A stretch of DNA of 64,000 bases from Kutzneria kofuensis (lineage in GTDB: Bacteria; Actinomycetota; Actinomycetes; Mycobacteriales; Pseudonocardiaceae), in the NCBI RefSeq assembly GCF_014203355.1, contig NZ_JACHIR010000001.1, positions 4,156,038-4,220,037 of the forward strand, read 5' to 3'. A program made the translations under genes and the position numbers. Shown one piece after another: positions 51,230 through 60,931 of the stretch (position 1 is the first letter of the stretch; every line of letters starts with the position of its first letter). The notes under the pieces are model-generated. The model was not told where the DNA came from, did no database searches, and saw nothing but the letters and a program-made list of their open reading frames with translations.

Positions 51230-52508
51230 GCGGGGCCCGGTCGTGCTGCTCGGCGCCGTGCTGGTGGCGTTCCTCGCCGTCACGCACCTGAGCTTCGACC
51301 TCAACGCCGTGCTGGCCCTGGCGGCGCTTGTCGTGGTGCTGCTGGCTTTCCTACCGGGCGGTGGCGTGCCGCGGTGGGCGATCAGTGTTGCTGGCGTGTT
51401 GTCGCTGGTGGCGCTGCTGCTGAAGCCACCGGTGGAGAACGTCGTCACGACGCCGTGGCTGAGCGTCGGCATCGCCGTCGGGGCCGTGACCGCTGTGGTG
51501 GTGGCCGTGCTGCCTTGGCTGCCGGCGCGGTGGTGGTGGGTCGGGCTGATCGTGCTCGCCGCCGGATACGCGCTGGTCATCCTGGGTGGACGGCCGCTGA
51601 TCGACGTGTGGGTCATCCTGCGGGACTCGGCCGGCGGGTTGCTGCGCGGGCTCAATCCGTACGAGATGCACTTCCCCGACGTGCCGGCCGGGCAGACCGA
51701 CAACTGCTTCAACTACCTGCCGGCGACCTTCCTGCTCACCGCCCCCGCGCAATGGCTGTTCGGCGACGTGCGGTGGCTTGAGACGGGGTATCTGCTCGGC
51801 GCGTGCGCCCTGCTCGGCTGGCACACCCGGCGCTGGCCGCTCGCGCTGCTGGTCGGCGTGCTGCCCGGGACCTTGTACGTGGTGCAGCAGTCGTGGACCG
51901 AGCCGTTGCTGCTGCTCGGGCTGGTCGCCGGCTACGTGCTGATCGAGCGGGGCCACGCGAACTGGGCGATCGTGCCCGTCGCCCTGGCGTTGGCGACCAA
52001 GCAGCACCTGGTCGTGCTGGTGCCGCTGCTGGCGTTCTGGCCCCGGTTCGGTTGGCGGCGGGTGCTGGCCACATTCGGCGCTGCCGCCGTCGTCTGCCTG
52101 CCCTGGGTGATCGTCGATCCCGGCCGGTTCCGGGCCTGCACCGCCGACTTCTACCTGCTCACGCCCCTGCAGGACCGGTCGGTGTCGGCGTACCAATTGA
52201 TTCCGGCGCCACTGGGCACCCTGGTCGTGGTGGCCGTGCTGATGCTGGCCTACTGGCTGGTCGTGCGGTCGCGAACGGGGTTCCTGCTCGGTGCCGGCGT
52301 CGTGTTGGCGGCGTTCGACCTGGTCAACAAGCAGACGTTCCTGAACCAGTGGGTGTTCGCCGCGGAACTGGTCGTCGCCGGGCTGGTTGTGATCAGCACC
52401 ACCCCAGTGGGCGATACCCGGGATCGGCGTCCCGGAGTGAAGGTGGAGATCCGCCGCCGCGGAGGGGAGAGCGTGCCATGCGAACCCGATTCGGACATAT
52501 CGCCCTAG
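51213..52508 (+). CDS. Multi-spanning membrane protein, GT87/DUF2029-like
   Basis: A 431-residue membrane protein with about 11-12 helices. LRDSAGGLLRGLNPYEMHFPDV in the first loop and CFNYLPATFLLTAP resemble the sugar-binding loop of GT87 enzymes. LATKQHLVVLVPLLAF and LVNKQTFLNQWVFAAEL mark the conserved C-terminal helices. It starts at GTG 51213, within the previous gene, and its own end overlaps the SGNH gene by 31 bp. It is probably a glycosyltransferase or lipid-linked sugar enzyme, with less certainty than its neighbour. Confidence 0.72.
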   Translation: MWLSRERGPVVLLGAVLVAFLAVTHLSFDLNAVLALAALVVVLLAFLPGGGVPRWAISVAGVLSLVALLLKPPVENVVTTPWLSVGIAVGAVTAVVVAVLPWLPARWWWVGLIVLAAGYALVILGGRPLIDVWVILRDSAGGLLRGLNPYEMHFPDVPAGQTDNCFNYLPATFLLTAPAQWLFGDVRWLETGYLLGACALLGWHTRRWPLALLVGVLPGTLYVVQQSWTEPLLLLGLVAGYVLIERGHANWAIVPVALALATKQHLVVLVPLLAFWPRFGWRRVLATFGAAAVVCLPWVIVDPGRFRACTADFYLLTPLQDRSVSAYQLIPAPLGTLVVVAVLMLAYWLVVRSRTGFLLGAGVVLAAFDLVNKQTFLNQWVFAAELVVAGLVVISTTPVGDTRDRRPGVKVEIRRRGGESVPCEPDSDISP

Positions 52509-53680
52509 TTGCCGTGCTCGCACTCGGGGTCACATCCGGCCTCGCCGCCGCGGGACCTTTAGACAATGCCGCCACCGCGACCTGGGTGGGGAGCTGGGAG
52601 GCCGCGCCGGCCAGCGGCGTCGACGGCACCACCAACGGCTATCCCAACTACTCGATCCGCAACGTCGTGCACACCAGCGTCGGCGGCAGCCAGGCCCGGA
52701 TCAGGCTCAGCAACCGCTACGGGACCTCGCCCGTCACGTTCGGGCACGTCACCGTCGGCGTGCAGGCCCGTGTCGGCACCGCCGACGCCGCGTCCCTGGT
52801 CACCGTGAAGTTCCACGGAGCCGTGTCCACCACCGTCGCCGCCGGCGCCGACATCGTCAGCGACCCCGTGCCGCTGCGGGTGCCGTCCAACTCCAACCTG
52901 CTGGTCACGACCTTCGTGCCGACCCCGTCCGGGCCCGTCACGTACCACCCGCTGGCCATGCAGACGTCGTTCTTCACTCGCAACGGCGATCACACTGCCG
53001 ACACGTGGGGCACCGCCTTCACCGAGACCACCTCCGTGTGGCACTACGTGACCGGCGTTGACGTGCTCAACTCGTCGTCGAAGGGCACCGTCGTCACGCT
53101 CGGCGACTCCATCACCGACGGCTACGGTTCCACGCCCAACGCCAACCATCGCTGGCCCAACTACCTGTCCGAGCGGCTCGGGCAGCGCTACGGCGTGGAC
53201 GACGCCGGCATCAGCGCCAACCGGCTGCTGCTCGACGGCGGCGCCGGCGGCGAGGCCGCGGTGAAGCGACTCGACGAGGACGTGCTGTCCCGCACCAACG
53301 TGCACAGCATGATCGTGCTGCTCGGCGTGAACGACATCCAGCAGGACCCGCACCAGCTCGACCCCACCAAGATCGAGGGCGCGCTGCAGGACATCGCCCA
53401 GCGGGCGCACGCCAAGGGCATCCGCACCATCGCTTCGACCATCCTGCCGTTCAAGGGCTGGAGTGTGTGGACCGAGCAGTTGGAGACCGTGCGGCAGGCC
53501 GTCAACCAGTGGATCCGCACCAGCCACGCCTACGACACCGTCGTCGACTTCGACCAGGTCACCCGCGATCCCGCCGACCCGCAGCGGATGCTGCCCGCCT
53601 ACGACTGCGGCGACCACCTGCACCCCGGCGATGCCGGCTACCAGGCCATGGCCAACGCCGTCGACCTCAACTCGCTCTGA
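52478..53680 (+). CDS. Secreted SGNH/GDSL lipase-esterase
   Basis: A 400-residue secreted hydrolase. ATG 52478 after GGAGGGGAGA begins a signal peptide (MRTRFGHIALVAVLALGVTSG, cleavage near AAAGPL). A beta-domain (about 30-190) precedes the SGNH catalytic domain with GDSITDGYGS (nucleophile Ser), GVND, and the final DCGDHLHPGDAGY carrying the Asp and His of the triad. The domain order is that of actinobacterial secreted SGNH lipases. It is the last gene of the nfo-GT87-GT87-SGNH operon and ends with a hairpin at 53692. Confidence 0.9.
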   Translation: MRTRFGHIALVAVLALGVTSGLAAAGPLDNAATATWVGSWEAAPASGVDGTTNGYPNYSIRNVVHTSVGGSQARIRLSNRYGTSPVTFGHVTVGVQARVGTADAASLVTVKFHGAVSTTVAAGADIVSDPVPLRVPSNSNLLVTTFVPTPSGPVTYHPLAMQTSFFTRNGDHTADTWGTAFTETTSVWHYVTGVDVLNSSSKGTVVTLGDSITDGYGSTPNANHRWPNYLSERLGQRYGVDDAGISANRLLLDGGAGGEAAVKRLDEDVLSRTNVHSMIVLLGVNDIQQDPHQLDPTKIEGALQDIAQRAHAKGIRTIASTILPFKGWSVWTEQLETVRQAVNQWIRTSHAYDTVVDFDQVTRDPADPQRMLPAYDCGDHLHPGDAGYQAMANAVDLNSL

Positions 53681-53691
53681 CTGCACCGCAT

Positions 53692-53717
53692 GCGGCGCTC
53701 GCTCAGCCGAGCGCCGC
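53692..53717. terminator. Hairpin terminator after the SGNH gene
   Basis: GCGGCGCTCG (53692-53701) pairs with CGAGCGCCGC (53708-53717), followed by GTTGGTG. It lies between convergent genes and may serve both. Confidence 0.6.
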
Positions 53718-53734
53718 GTTGGTGTCGGCGGTGG

Positions 53735-53932
53735 TCATGGTGTTCCGCCGACGTGACCGCAGGGCCGGACGACTCCATCGGCGATCAACTGATTCAGCGT
53801 CGTCGGCTGCTGGACCGGCATGATCAGAGCGATAGGCCTGCCGCGATCGGTGACGGTGAGCGTGTGTCCCCTGCGGACCTCAGCCAGGTATCGGCTCAGC
53901 CCGTCGCGTAGTTCTCGAATACCGACGTTCAT
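53735..53932 (-). CDS. Phd/YefM-type antitoxin (orphan)
   Basis: A 65-residue protein. The pattern NVGIRELRDGLSRYLAEV, then TLTVTDRGRPIALI, is the DNA-binding N-terminal part of Phd/YefM antitoxins. The C-terminal 20 residues, which normally grip the toxin, are short and unremarkable (RPCGHVGGTP). No RelE/Doc/VapC-like toxin is encoded in either direction, so it looks like an orphan or a remnant. ATG 53932 is used. Just upstream lies a perfect 27-bp palindrome that could be its operator. Confidence 0.75.
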   Translation of the reverse strand: MNVGIRELRDGLSRYLAEVRRGHTLTVTDRGRPIALIMPVQQPTTLNQLIADGVVRPCGHVGGTP

Positions 53933-53950
53933 GATGTTGATACTTACTGC

Positions 53951-53977
53951 GGCCACATTCGCCAGGCGAATGTGGCC
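53951..53977. promoter_or_regulatory. Perfect 27-bp palindrome upstream of the antitoxin
   Basis: GGCCACATTCGCC and GGCGAATGTGGCC flank a single central A (53951-53977). It lies 18 bp upstream of the antitoxin start and 49 bp upstream of the divergent membrane-protein gene. It could be an antitoxin operator, or a hairpin if transcribed. Confidence 0.65.
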
Positions 53978-54026
53978 ACAGCTGGGCGACCGCGTCCGTG
54001 GTGACGCCGGGTGCGAGGATCTCGGC

Positions 54027-54497
54027 ATGTTCCAACCGAGTACCTCGGCGTTCGGCGCGTTCCGGCGGCTGGCCCTGTCCGTGTTCTGGCCGTGCGTGCT
54101 GTTCGTCGTGGTCGGGCTGGTGATCGTGCTGCCGTCCGCGCCCGTGACGCTGACCCCGTACGCGCTGATCCCGCCCGTGATCGGCGCGCTCGGCGCGTAT
54201 GTGGTCGGCGTGCTCGACCAGCGCAAGGCGCCGGCGAAGCGGCCCGACCGCAAGGCGGTGGTCGAGCTGGCCCGGTCGATGTTCTTCGCCCGGCTGTTCA
54301 CCGGCGAGGTCGCGGTCCTGGTCGGCCTGGCCGTGGGCATGGCGGTCTGGGACCAGACGCCGCTGCTCGCAGGCCTGGTCACGACCGTGCTGCTGTACAC
54401 GTGGTGGCTGCGCACCGACAACTTCCTCGGCGCGTTGCACCGGGTACTCGACCCGGTCGGCGCCGGTCAGCTCACCGACGCCGTCATCAAGCGCTGA
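54027..54497 (+). CDS. Small four-helix membrane protein of unknown function
   Basis: A 156-residue protein with four hydrophobic segments (about residues 15-35, 40-58, 95-112 and 115-128) and a conserved-looking loop [20 protein letters not shown]. No family is recognised. ATG 54027 has GAGGAT upstream. The last 31 bp overlap the convergent GT87 gene. Confidence 0.65.
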   Translation: MFQPSTSAFGAFRRLALSVFWPCVLFVVVGLVIVLPSAPVTLTPYALIPPVIGALGAYVVGVLDQRKAPAKRPDRKAVVELARSMFFARLFTGEVAVLVGLAVGMAVWDQTPLLAGLVTTVLLYTWWLRTDNFLGALHRVLDPVGAGQLTDAVIKR

Positions 54498-56053
54498 CGC
54501 CGGCGGAACGTGAACCTGTCGGCGGCGCCGTCGAGGAAGCCGCCCATCGGGTCGTCGTCGCCGGTCCGTCGCACCAGGTCCAGCTCCGGCCGGTAGATCT
54601 CCCGGATCACCAGGATGCACAGGCCGATCACGGCCAGGTCCCGTGCCACGACGAAGGTGAGGAACGGCCCCGCCGGCAGGCCCTTCTTGTCCGTGCCCAG
54701 GTAGAAGAACATGCGCGGCACCCACACCAGGGCGTCGATCGTCATCCACGCCAGCAGCGGCTTCCAGCGCGGGATCGCCAGCACCGCCAGCGGCACCAGC
54801 CACAGCGAGTACTGCGGGCTCCACACCTTGTTCGTCAGCAGGAACGCCGCCACCACCAGCAGACACACCTGGGCCAGCCGGGGCCGCATCGGCGCCGACA
54901 TCGTCACCCACGCGATGCCCGCGCAGCACAGCAGGAACAGGACCGCGCTGACCGTGTTCAGGATCGTCGGCACCTGGTTCTGCGCCAGCGGGCCGTCGAA
55001 GCCGAGCCAGCCCGTGAAGTACTCGACGACGTTGTAGAGCGTGTCCGGGTCGACGCCGCGCTCGGTGTTCAGGCGGAAGAACTCCCACCAGCCCGGCCGG
55101 TACAGCAGATAGATCGGCGCGTTCACCGCCGCCCACATGGCCAGCGCCGACACCGTCGTCGTCAGGCCCTGCTTCATCCGGCCGCCGCGCCAACACAGCA
55201 GGAGCAGCGGTCCGAGCAGGAACAGCGGATACAGCTTCGCCGCCCCACCGAGGCCCAGCAGGATGCCCGCCAGGATCGGCTTCTTCCGCGCCCAGGCCAG
55301 CAGCGCCGCCGTGGCGAACGCGACCGCCAGCGTGTCGAAGTTGGTGAACGCCTGCACGATGACCAGCGGCGACACCGCCACCAGCGCCGCGTCCCACATC
55401 CGCCGGCGCGCTATTCGCATCACCGACCACACCACCACCAGCCAGGCCAGTGACAGGAAGAAGGCGATGAAGTCGAAGTAGGCGACCACCGTCATGGTGA
55501 ACGGCAGGATGCCGCTCGAGGCGATCGAGATGTAGCCCTGCGCCAGCTTCGCGTTGAACCACTGGAACAGGCCCGTCAGCACCGGGTACTCCATGTACCG
55601 GATGTGCGCCTGCGGCGTGCCCTCGCCGTCGATCCACGACGTGCGGTACGGGAACGTGCCCGGCTGGTCCAGCCGCTCCGCCGTGTACAGCGGCACCACG
55701 TCCGAGTAGCACATCGCCACGTACTGGCGGTTGCCGCTCCAGTCCAGCTGCAGCACGCCCTTGTCGTCCTTGACGGTCTGGATGCACGGCGACTTCTGCA
55801 GCCAGCCCAGCGCCAGCACCACCACCGCCAGCAGCAGGATCACCCGCGTCGCCGTCCAGAACCACTGCCGCCCCACCGACGCGTGCCGGCCGAGCGGCCC
55901 GCCGAACGGCCGGCTCAGCGACCTGACCAGCGACTCCGTCCAGGTGGGCGCGACACGCTCGTCCGGCCCCAGCGACTCGGTGTCCTCCAGCAGGGAGGTG
56001 CCGGTCGGCTGCACGGACTCGTTCCCATCCGGTTCACCTGACACTCGGGGCAT
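54467..56053 (-). CDS. GT87-family membrane glycosyltransferase (Rv0051-like)
   Basis: A 528-residue membrane protein with a cytoplasmic N-terminal tail of about 55 residues and 10-12 helices. The donor-side loop is [19 protein letters not shown] then [14 protein letters not shown]. The C-terminal conserved helices include [18 protein letters not shown] and [16 protein letters not shown]. Synteny between ponA1-like PBP and rpsF corresponds to Rv0051 of M. tuberculosis. ATG 56053 (MPRVSGEPD) is used; GTG 56068 is an alternative. It lies 39 bp after the PBP gene, in the same operon. Confidence 0.87.
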   Translation of the reverse strand: MPRVSGEPDGNESVQPTGTSLLEDTESLGPDERVAPTWTESLVRSLSRPFGGPLGRHASVGRQWFWTATRVILLLAVVVLALGWLQKSPCIQTVKDDKGVLQLDWSGNRQYVAMCYSDVVPLYTAERLDQPGTFPYRTSWIDGEGTPQAHIRYMEYPVLTGLFQWFNAKLAQGYISIASSGILPFTMTVVAYFDFIAFFLSLAWLVVVWSVMRIARRRMWDAALVAVSPLVIVQAFTNFDTLAVAFATAALLAWARKKPILAGILLGLGGAAKLYPLFLLGPLLLLCWRGGRMKQGLTTTVSALAMWAAVNAPIYLLYRPGWWEFFRLNTERGVDPDTLYNVVEYFTGWLGFDGPLAQNQVPTILNTVSAVLFLLCCAGIAWVTMSAPMRPRLAQVCLLVVAAFLLTNKVWSPQYSLWLVPLAVLAIPRWKPLLAWMTIDALVWVPRMFFYLGTDKKGLPAGPFLTFVVARDLAVIGLCILVIREIYRPELDLVRRTGDDDPMGGFLDGAADRFTFRRRQRLMTASVS

Positions 56054-56092
56054 GCTACGGGCACCCACGTGTGCGCGTGGTCAGCGTCCTCA

Positions 56093-58030
56093 TCAGCGGG
56101 TCGTCGGTGTGTGCGGAAGGTCCGAAGCGCCCGGTGGGAAGGCCTCGGCCGGAGCGTTGGAAGCCTTGAGGTAGCCGTTCATGAACGCTTGCCAGATCTT
56201 GCCGGGCAGGCCGTTGCCGCTGATCGGATTGCCGTCCTTGTCGCGGATCGCCTCGTACCGGTCGGAGCCGACATAGACCGAGGCGGCGAGCGAGCGGGTG
56301 TAGCCGACGGTCCAGGCCTTGGCGTTGTCGGCGCCGTCGAACGGCTGGACACCGGTCTTCACCGCGGTCGGCCACGGTCCGTTCAGGCCGAGCCCGTTCT
56401 GCTGGGCGCCGCCGGCCAGGGCCGCGGTGACGGAGTCGGCGATCTGCTGGCTGTTCGGCCCGAACGCGGCGGCCGCGTCGTCGGGACGGTCGAAGCTGCG
56501 GCCGTCGCCGAAGGTGATCTTGCTGATGAAGTGCGGCGACCGGTGCTGGCCGTCGGCGGCGAGCGTGGCGTACGCGGCGGCCAGGTCGATCGGGCGCACC
56601 TGGGTGGAGCCGCCGCCGTTGGCGATGCTGATGTCCGGATTGCCGCCGTTCTCCCCGACCAGCAGCTTCGTGCCGTCCACCTGGTCGGGCACACCAGCCT
56701 GGTGGGCGGCATCGGCGACCGCCTTGGTGCTGACCCGGTTGTAGACGAGGTTCGCGAACTCCGTGCTGATCGAGTACTGGAGCGCCTGGGCCAGCGTGCA
56801 CGACCCCTTGCACGGGTAGTGGTCCTCGGCGTTGGCGATCTGCCGCGCGTCGAACGTCTGCGGGGAGGCGGAGTTGAACACCGAACTCGTGCCGATGCCC
56901 TGCTGCAGCGCGGCGACCAGGTCGAACGGCTGGAAGGCGGTGCCCGGCTGCTGCAGGGTCTGCGCGTTGTCGGTGGTGCCGGGTCCGGAGTTGCCCCAGT
57001 AGGCGGTGATGCCACCGGTCTTCGGGTTCACGGCCACCAGCGCCTGCCGCAGCGAACGCGGCTGCCCGTTCATCACCGAGTTGACCGCCTGCTCGGCCGC
57101 ATCCTGCGCCTTGGGATCGATGGTCGTGTAGATCTTCACGCCCTGGCGCTCGGCCTGGTCCTCGGTCAGCCCGAACGGTTGCTGGGCGAGCTCGTCGAGC
57201 ACCTGGTCCTGGATCGCCTGTCGCGGCCCGGACAGCGTCGTCGGCCGCGCCTTGTCGCGGTCGATCAGCGCGGGCGGAGCCGCGTAGCGGGCCCGGTCGC
57301 TCGCGGAGAGCCAGCCCTTGTCGACCATCTGCTTGATCACGTTGGTCCAGCGCCACGCCCGGTAGGTCGCGTCCTCGCTCTTGCTCGGCCCCTGGATCAT
57401 GCCGGCCAGCTGCGCGGCCTCGGAGGCGTCGAGCTGGTTGAGGTCCTTGCCGAAGTACGCCTGCGCGCCGGCCCTGATGCCGTACGCGCCCCGTCCGAAG
57501 TAGACGGTGTTCAGGTAGGCGGTGAGAATGTCCTCTTTGGACCGCTCGTTGTTCATCTTGAACGCCGACACCAGCTCCACCCACTTGCGCCCGAGGTTCG
57601 GGGCGTCGTCGCCGGTGGCCTGCTTGACGTACTGCTGGGTGATGCCGGAGCCGCCGCTGTGCCCGCCGGACAGTTGGATCCACACCGCCCGCACGATGGA
57701 CTTGATGTCGAAGCCGGCGTTCTCCTCGAAGGTGGCGTCCTCGGCCGCGAACACCGCGTGCTTGACCACATCCGGGATCTGGTCGTAGCTGATCTTCGAC
57801 CGGATGCCGCCGGGCGCGATGTCCACCATCTTCGAGCCGTCGGCGTAGTACAGCGAGACCGTCTGCGTCTCCTGCGCGGCGATGGCGTCCGGGTCGGGCA
57901 CGTCGACCACGAAATAGGTGATCACGAACGCGACCACGGGCACGAGAAAGGCGGCGGACACCAGCGCGTAGCACGTGCGCCGGATCCGCCGCCAATCCCA
58001 CTTCTTCTTGCTGTCCCCCTGCTCCGCCAC
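56093..58030 (-). CDS. Class A PBP with intact glycosyltransferase and degenerate transpeptidase
   Basis: A 645-residue membrane protein: one N-terminal transmembrane helix (about 20-42), a GT51 domain (about 80-230), then a transpeptidase-fold domain. The GT51 catalytic Glu97 is in AAEDATFEENAGFD, and GSGITQQYVKQ, RKWVELVSAFKM and AYLNTVYFGRGAYGI are intact, so it can likely polymerise lipid II. In the transpeptidase part the SxxK position reads Thr364-Ala-Phe-Gln367 (PGTAFQP) and the SxN position reads Ser420-Ile-Ser422; only the KTG box (Lys558-Thr-Gly) survives. The enzyme should not cross-link peptides. It sits between a catalytically complete PBP and GT87 in one operon. Confidence 0.9.
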   Translation of the reverse strand: MAEQGDSKKKWDWRRIRRTCYALVSAAFLVPVVAFVITYFVVDVPDPDAIAAQETQTVSLYYADGSKMVDIAPGGIRSKISYDQIPDVVKHAVFAAEDATFEENAGFDIKSIVRAVWIQLSGGHSGGSGITQQYVKQATGDDAPNLGRKWVELVSAFKMNNERSKEDILTAYLNTVYFGRGAYGIRAGAQAYFGKDLNQLDASEAAQLAGMIQGPSKSEDATYRAWRWTNVIKQMVDKGWLSASDRARYAAPPALIDRDKARPTTLSGPRQAIQDQVLDELAQQPFGLTEDQAERQGVKIYTTIDPKAQDAAEQAVNSVMNGQPRSLRQALVAVNPKTGGITAYWGNSGPGTTDNAQTLQQPGTAFQPFDLVAALQQGIGTSSVFNSASPQTFDARQIANAEDHYPCKGSCTLAQALQYSISTEFANLVYNRVSTKAVADAAHQAGVPDQVDGTKLLVGENGGNPDISIANGGGSTQVRPIDLAAAYATLAADGQHRSPHFISKITFGDGRSFDRPDDAAAAFGPNSQQIADSVTAALAGGAQQNGLGLNGPWPTAVKTGVQPFDGADNAKAWTVGYTRSLAASVYVGSDRYEAIRDKDGNPISGNGLPGKIWQAFMNGYLKASNAPAEAFPPGASDLPHTPTTR

Positions 58031-58065
58031 ATCAGGTCAGACGCCGACCGTGGCGGAGTAGTTGC

Positions 58066-60837
58066 TCAGCCGCCGCCAGGGAATCCCCCTCCGCCGCCTG
58101 GACCGACTCCGCCGCCGCCACCCTTTGTCGTGGTCGTGGTTTCGGTGGTCGGGCAGTTGAAGAAGTCACACGGATTCGTCGGCTTGGTGTGCTTGGTCGA
58201 CGTCGGCGACTCACCGTCCGTGTCCGTCGTGGTCGTCGTCGTGGTCGCGCCGGTCGTGGTCGTCACGGTCGGCTGGGTCGTCGTCGTGATGCCGCTGAAG
58301 TTGCCCTTGCCGCCCAGGTCCTTGAACGCCGGGAACTGCTCGACCGGCTTACCCTGCAGGTAGTCGGCCATGTACATCTTCCAGATGTACGCCGGCTCCT
58401 CACGGCCGTAGATGTCGTAGTTCTGCGACGGACCGATCTTGTTGTTGTAGAAGCCGTAGATCGGCGCGACACCGTTGTTGTTGCCGACCCACACCGCGGT
58501 CACGACCTGCGGCGTGTAGCCGACCATCCAGGCGTTCGCGTTGTGCTTGGTCTTCTCGTACTGCGCGGTGCCGGTCTTCGCGGCCAACGGCCGGGTCCCG
58601 ACGTTGGCACACGTCGTGTGGGCCGGGTCGGCGCAGGAGCTCTTGGCCACGTCCAGCATCGACTCCGTGACGTTGCGGGCGAGCTGGGCGTTCTTCACCG
58701 AGTCCGTCTTGTCGAACGCCTGCGTCGGTGTCAGCTTCGGGTTCGCCTTGGAGTCGTACGGCGTGCCACCGGTGCTGTCCTGGATGGACGTGATGAAGTG
58801 CGACGGGATGTACATGCCGCCGTTGGCCAGCGTGGCGTAGCCCTGGGCCATGTCCCGCGGCCGAACCTCGTACTGGCCCAGCGCGATACCGTCGGCCGGC
58901 TGGCTGCCGCCCGGCGGCAGCAGCGCGGGCTGCGTGTTGCCGGCGATCGTCTGCTTCGGCGCGATGCCGGCGTCCAGCGCCGCCTGCCGGACGGTCGTCG
59001 CGCCGATGTCATCGGCCATCTTGTAGAAGACCGTGTTGATCGACAGCGTCATCGCCTGCTTGACCGAGCAGGGGTTCTGCGGGCACTCCTCGCCGTCGGA
59101 GTTGTTGATGACCTGGCCGGCGATGGTCTGCGGGCTGTGCCCGTCGTAAAGCGAGTTGATGCCGATCTGGGAGTTGGCCCGCATGCCCGCCAGGAACACG
59201 TACGGCTTGAACGACGAACCCGGCTGGTTCGGCGTGTTCGCCATGTCGTAGGAGAACTTCTTCGGGTCAGGGCCGCCGTACCAGGCCACGATGCCGCCGG
59301 TCTTCGGATCGATCGACACCAGCGCCGAGGCGATGTTCGGGTTGTGCGGCGTGTCCTTGGCCATCACCGTCTCGTTGGCCTTGACCGCCTGGTCCATCGC
59401 CTTCTTGTCGATGGTGGTGTGGATCTGCGCGCCCATCTTCTGCAGCGTCGGCCGGTCCATGCCGATGCCGAAGTCCGGGTCGGCCGCCTCGGCCAGGATC
59501 TGGCGCACCACGAACACCGTCGGGCCGGGCAACGCGCCGCCGTCGTCACTGCTGTTCGGGATCGGCTTCGGCTGCTCGGGGTACTTGGCGCGGTCGGCCT
59601 GGCTGAGCCAGCCGTTGGCGACCATCCGGCCCATCGTGTAGGACCACCGGGTGTTGGTCCACTTCGGGTCCTCGTTGTAGGCCGGCACGTTGATGCAGCC
59701 GGCGAGGAACGCGGCCTGGGACGGGTTCACCTGGTCGATGTTCACGCCGAAGTACGCCTGGGCAGCGGCCTGGATGCCGTAGGCGCCGCGGCCGAAGTAG
59801 ACCGTGTTCATGTACGCGGCGAGGATCTGGTCCTTGCTCTGCTGCTGGCTCATCTTGATCGACTTGACCAGCTCGGTCCACTTACGGGTGTAGGTGTGGT
59901 CCTCGTTGCCGGTGGCCTTCTTCACGTACTGCTGCGTGATGCCGGAGCCGCCGCCGCCACCACCGGTCAGCTGGCCCAGCACGGCACGGCCGATGCCCTT
60001 GATGTCGAAGCCGCTGTTGGTCTCGAACGTCTCGTCCTCGGCCGCCTCGACCGCGTGCCGCACGACGGGAGGGATCTTGTCGATGGGCAGGATCGTGCGA
60101 TCGCCGCCGGTGGACGGGCCGAGCGTGGCCATCACGCTGCCGTCGGCGTAGTAGATCGTCATGGTCTGCTGCTGGTTCAGGACCGTCTGCGGGTCCGGCG
60201 GCTCGACCATGAAGTAGGTGATGATGAACGCGACGATCGGGCCGACGAAGCCGACCGCGGCCAGCACGTACGCGCCGCGGCGGACCCGGCGCCAGATGCG
60301 CTTCTTGCGCAGCAGGGCCTCGTCGTACTCGTTGTCCAGGTACTCGTCGGGCTCGATGTAGTCCCCGGCGCCCGGCGGCAGGTCGTGCTCGCGGTGCGTC
60401 ATCAGCTCCGGCTCGCGCTGGAACTCCTCGTGCACCGGCGGCAGCATGTCCGTCGGCTGGTTGAACGGGGTGCGCTGGGTCGGCGCGTTCGGGCCGCCGC
60501 GCTGGCCGGGGCCGGGCGGCCGGCCGGCCATGCCGTTCGGGCCGGGACCGCCAGGACCGGGACGTCCGCCCCGCCCCATCGGCGGCGGGGGACCGCCCTG
60601 GCCGCCGGGGCCCATCGGGCGGCGGGGCGGCTGCTGCCCCGGGTAGCCGCGCGGCGGGGTGTTCGGACCCCGCGCGGTCGGCTGCTGCGAGGGCGGCACC
60701 GGCGGTCGACCACCGGGCACCCGACTCGTCGGCGGCTGCTCACCGGGCCACGCCGGCTGGCCGCCGCCCCGGCGGCCGGGCTGCTCCGATTCGTCGAAGC
60801 TCGGCCACTGGGCCTCGTCACCACGCTCGTCACTCAC
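58066..60837 (-). CDS. ponA1: Bifunctional class A penicillin-binding protein (PonA1-like)
   Basis: A 923-residue bifunctional murein synthase. A cytoplasmic Pro/Gly/Arg-rich tail of about 180 residues precedes one transmembrane helix (about 190-215). The GT51 domain has AAEDETFETNSGFDIKGIGRA and GSGITQQYVKK, with the catalytic Glu in AAED. The transpeptidase has SSFK (nucleophile Ser), SIN (SxN) and KTGT, all complete. The C terminus is a Thr-rich and Gly-rich tail with TTTT runs. I use GTG 60837, preceded by GGAAGG, rather than GTG 60864. It matches ponA1 (Rv0050) in synteny with DUF5318 and inositol-phosphate synthase. Confidence 0.94.
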   Translation of the reverse strand: MSDERGDEAQWPSFDESEQPGRRGGGQPAWPGEQPPTSRVPGGRPPVPPSQQPTARGPNTPPRGYPGQQPPRRPMGPGGQGGPPPPMGRGGRPGPGGPGPNGMAGRPPGPGQRGGPNAPTQRTPFNQPTDMLPPVHEEFQREPELMTHREHDLPPGAGDYIEPDEYLDNEYDEALLRKKRIWRRVRRGAYVLAAVGFVGPIVAFIITYFMVEPPDPQTVLNQQQTMTIYYADGSVMATLGPSTGGDRTILPIDKIPPVVRHAVEAAEDETFETNSGFDIKGIGRAVLGQLTGGGGGGSGITQQYVKKATGNEDHTYTRKWTELVKSIKMSQQQSKDQILAAYMNTVYFGRGAYGIQAAAQAYFGVNIDQVNPSQAAFLAGCINVPAYNEDPKWTNTRWSYTMGRMVANGWLSQADRAKYPEQPKPIPNSSDDGGALPGPTVFVVRQILAEAADPDFGIGMDRPTLQKMGAQIHTTIDKKAMDQAVKANETVMAKDTPHNPNIASALVSIDPKTGGIVAWYGGPDPKKFSYDMANTPNQPGSSFKPYVFLAGMRANSQIGINSLYDGHSPQTIAGQVINNSDGEECPQNPCSVKQAMTLSINTVFYKMADDIGATTVRQAALDAGIAPKQTIAGNTQPALLPPGGSQPADGIALGQYEVRPRDMAQGYATLANGGMYIPSHFITSIQDSTGGTPYDSKANPKLTPTQAFDKTDSVKNAQLARNVTESMLDVAKSSCADPAHTTCANVGTRPLAAKTGTAQYEKTKHNANAWMVGYTPQVVTAVWVGNNNGVAPIYGFYNNKIGPSQNYDIYGREEPAYIWKMYMADYLQGKPVEQFPAFKDLGGKGNFSGITTTTQPTVTTTTGATTTTTTTDTDGESPTSTKHTKPTNPCDFFNCPTTETTTTTKGGGGGVGPGGGGGFPGGG

Positions 60838-60931
60838 CAAACGGCCTTCCAGATCGGTACCCACCAGGTAGGCAACCAGTCGTGCTCGTCCATCGTCTCT
60901 ACTGCTAGACGCCGCACCCGAGGGAGGGTGT

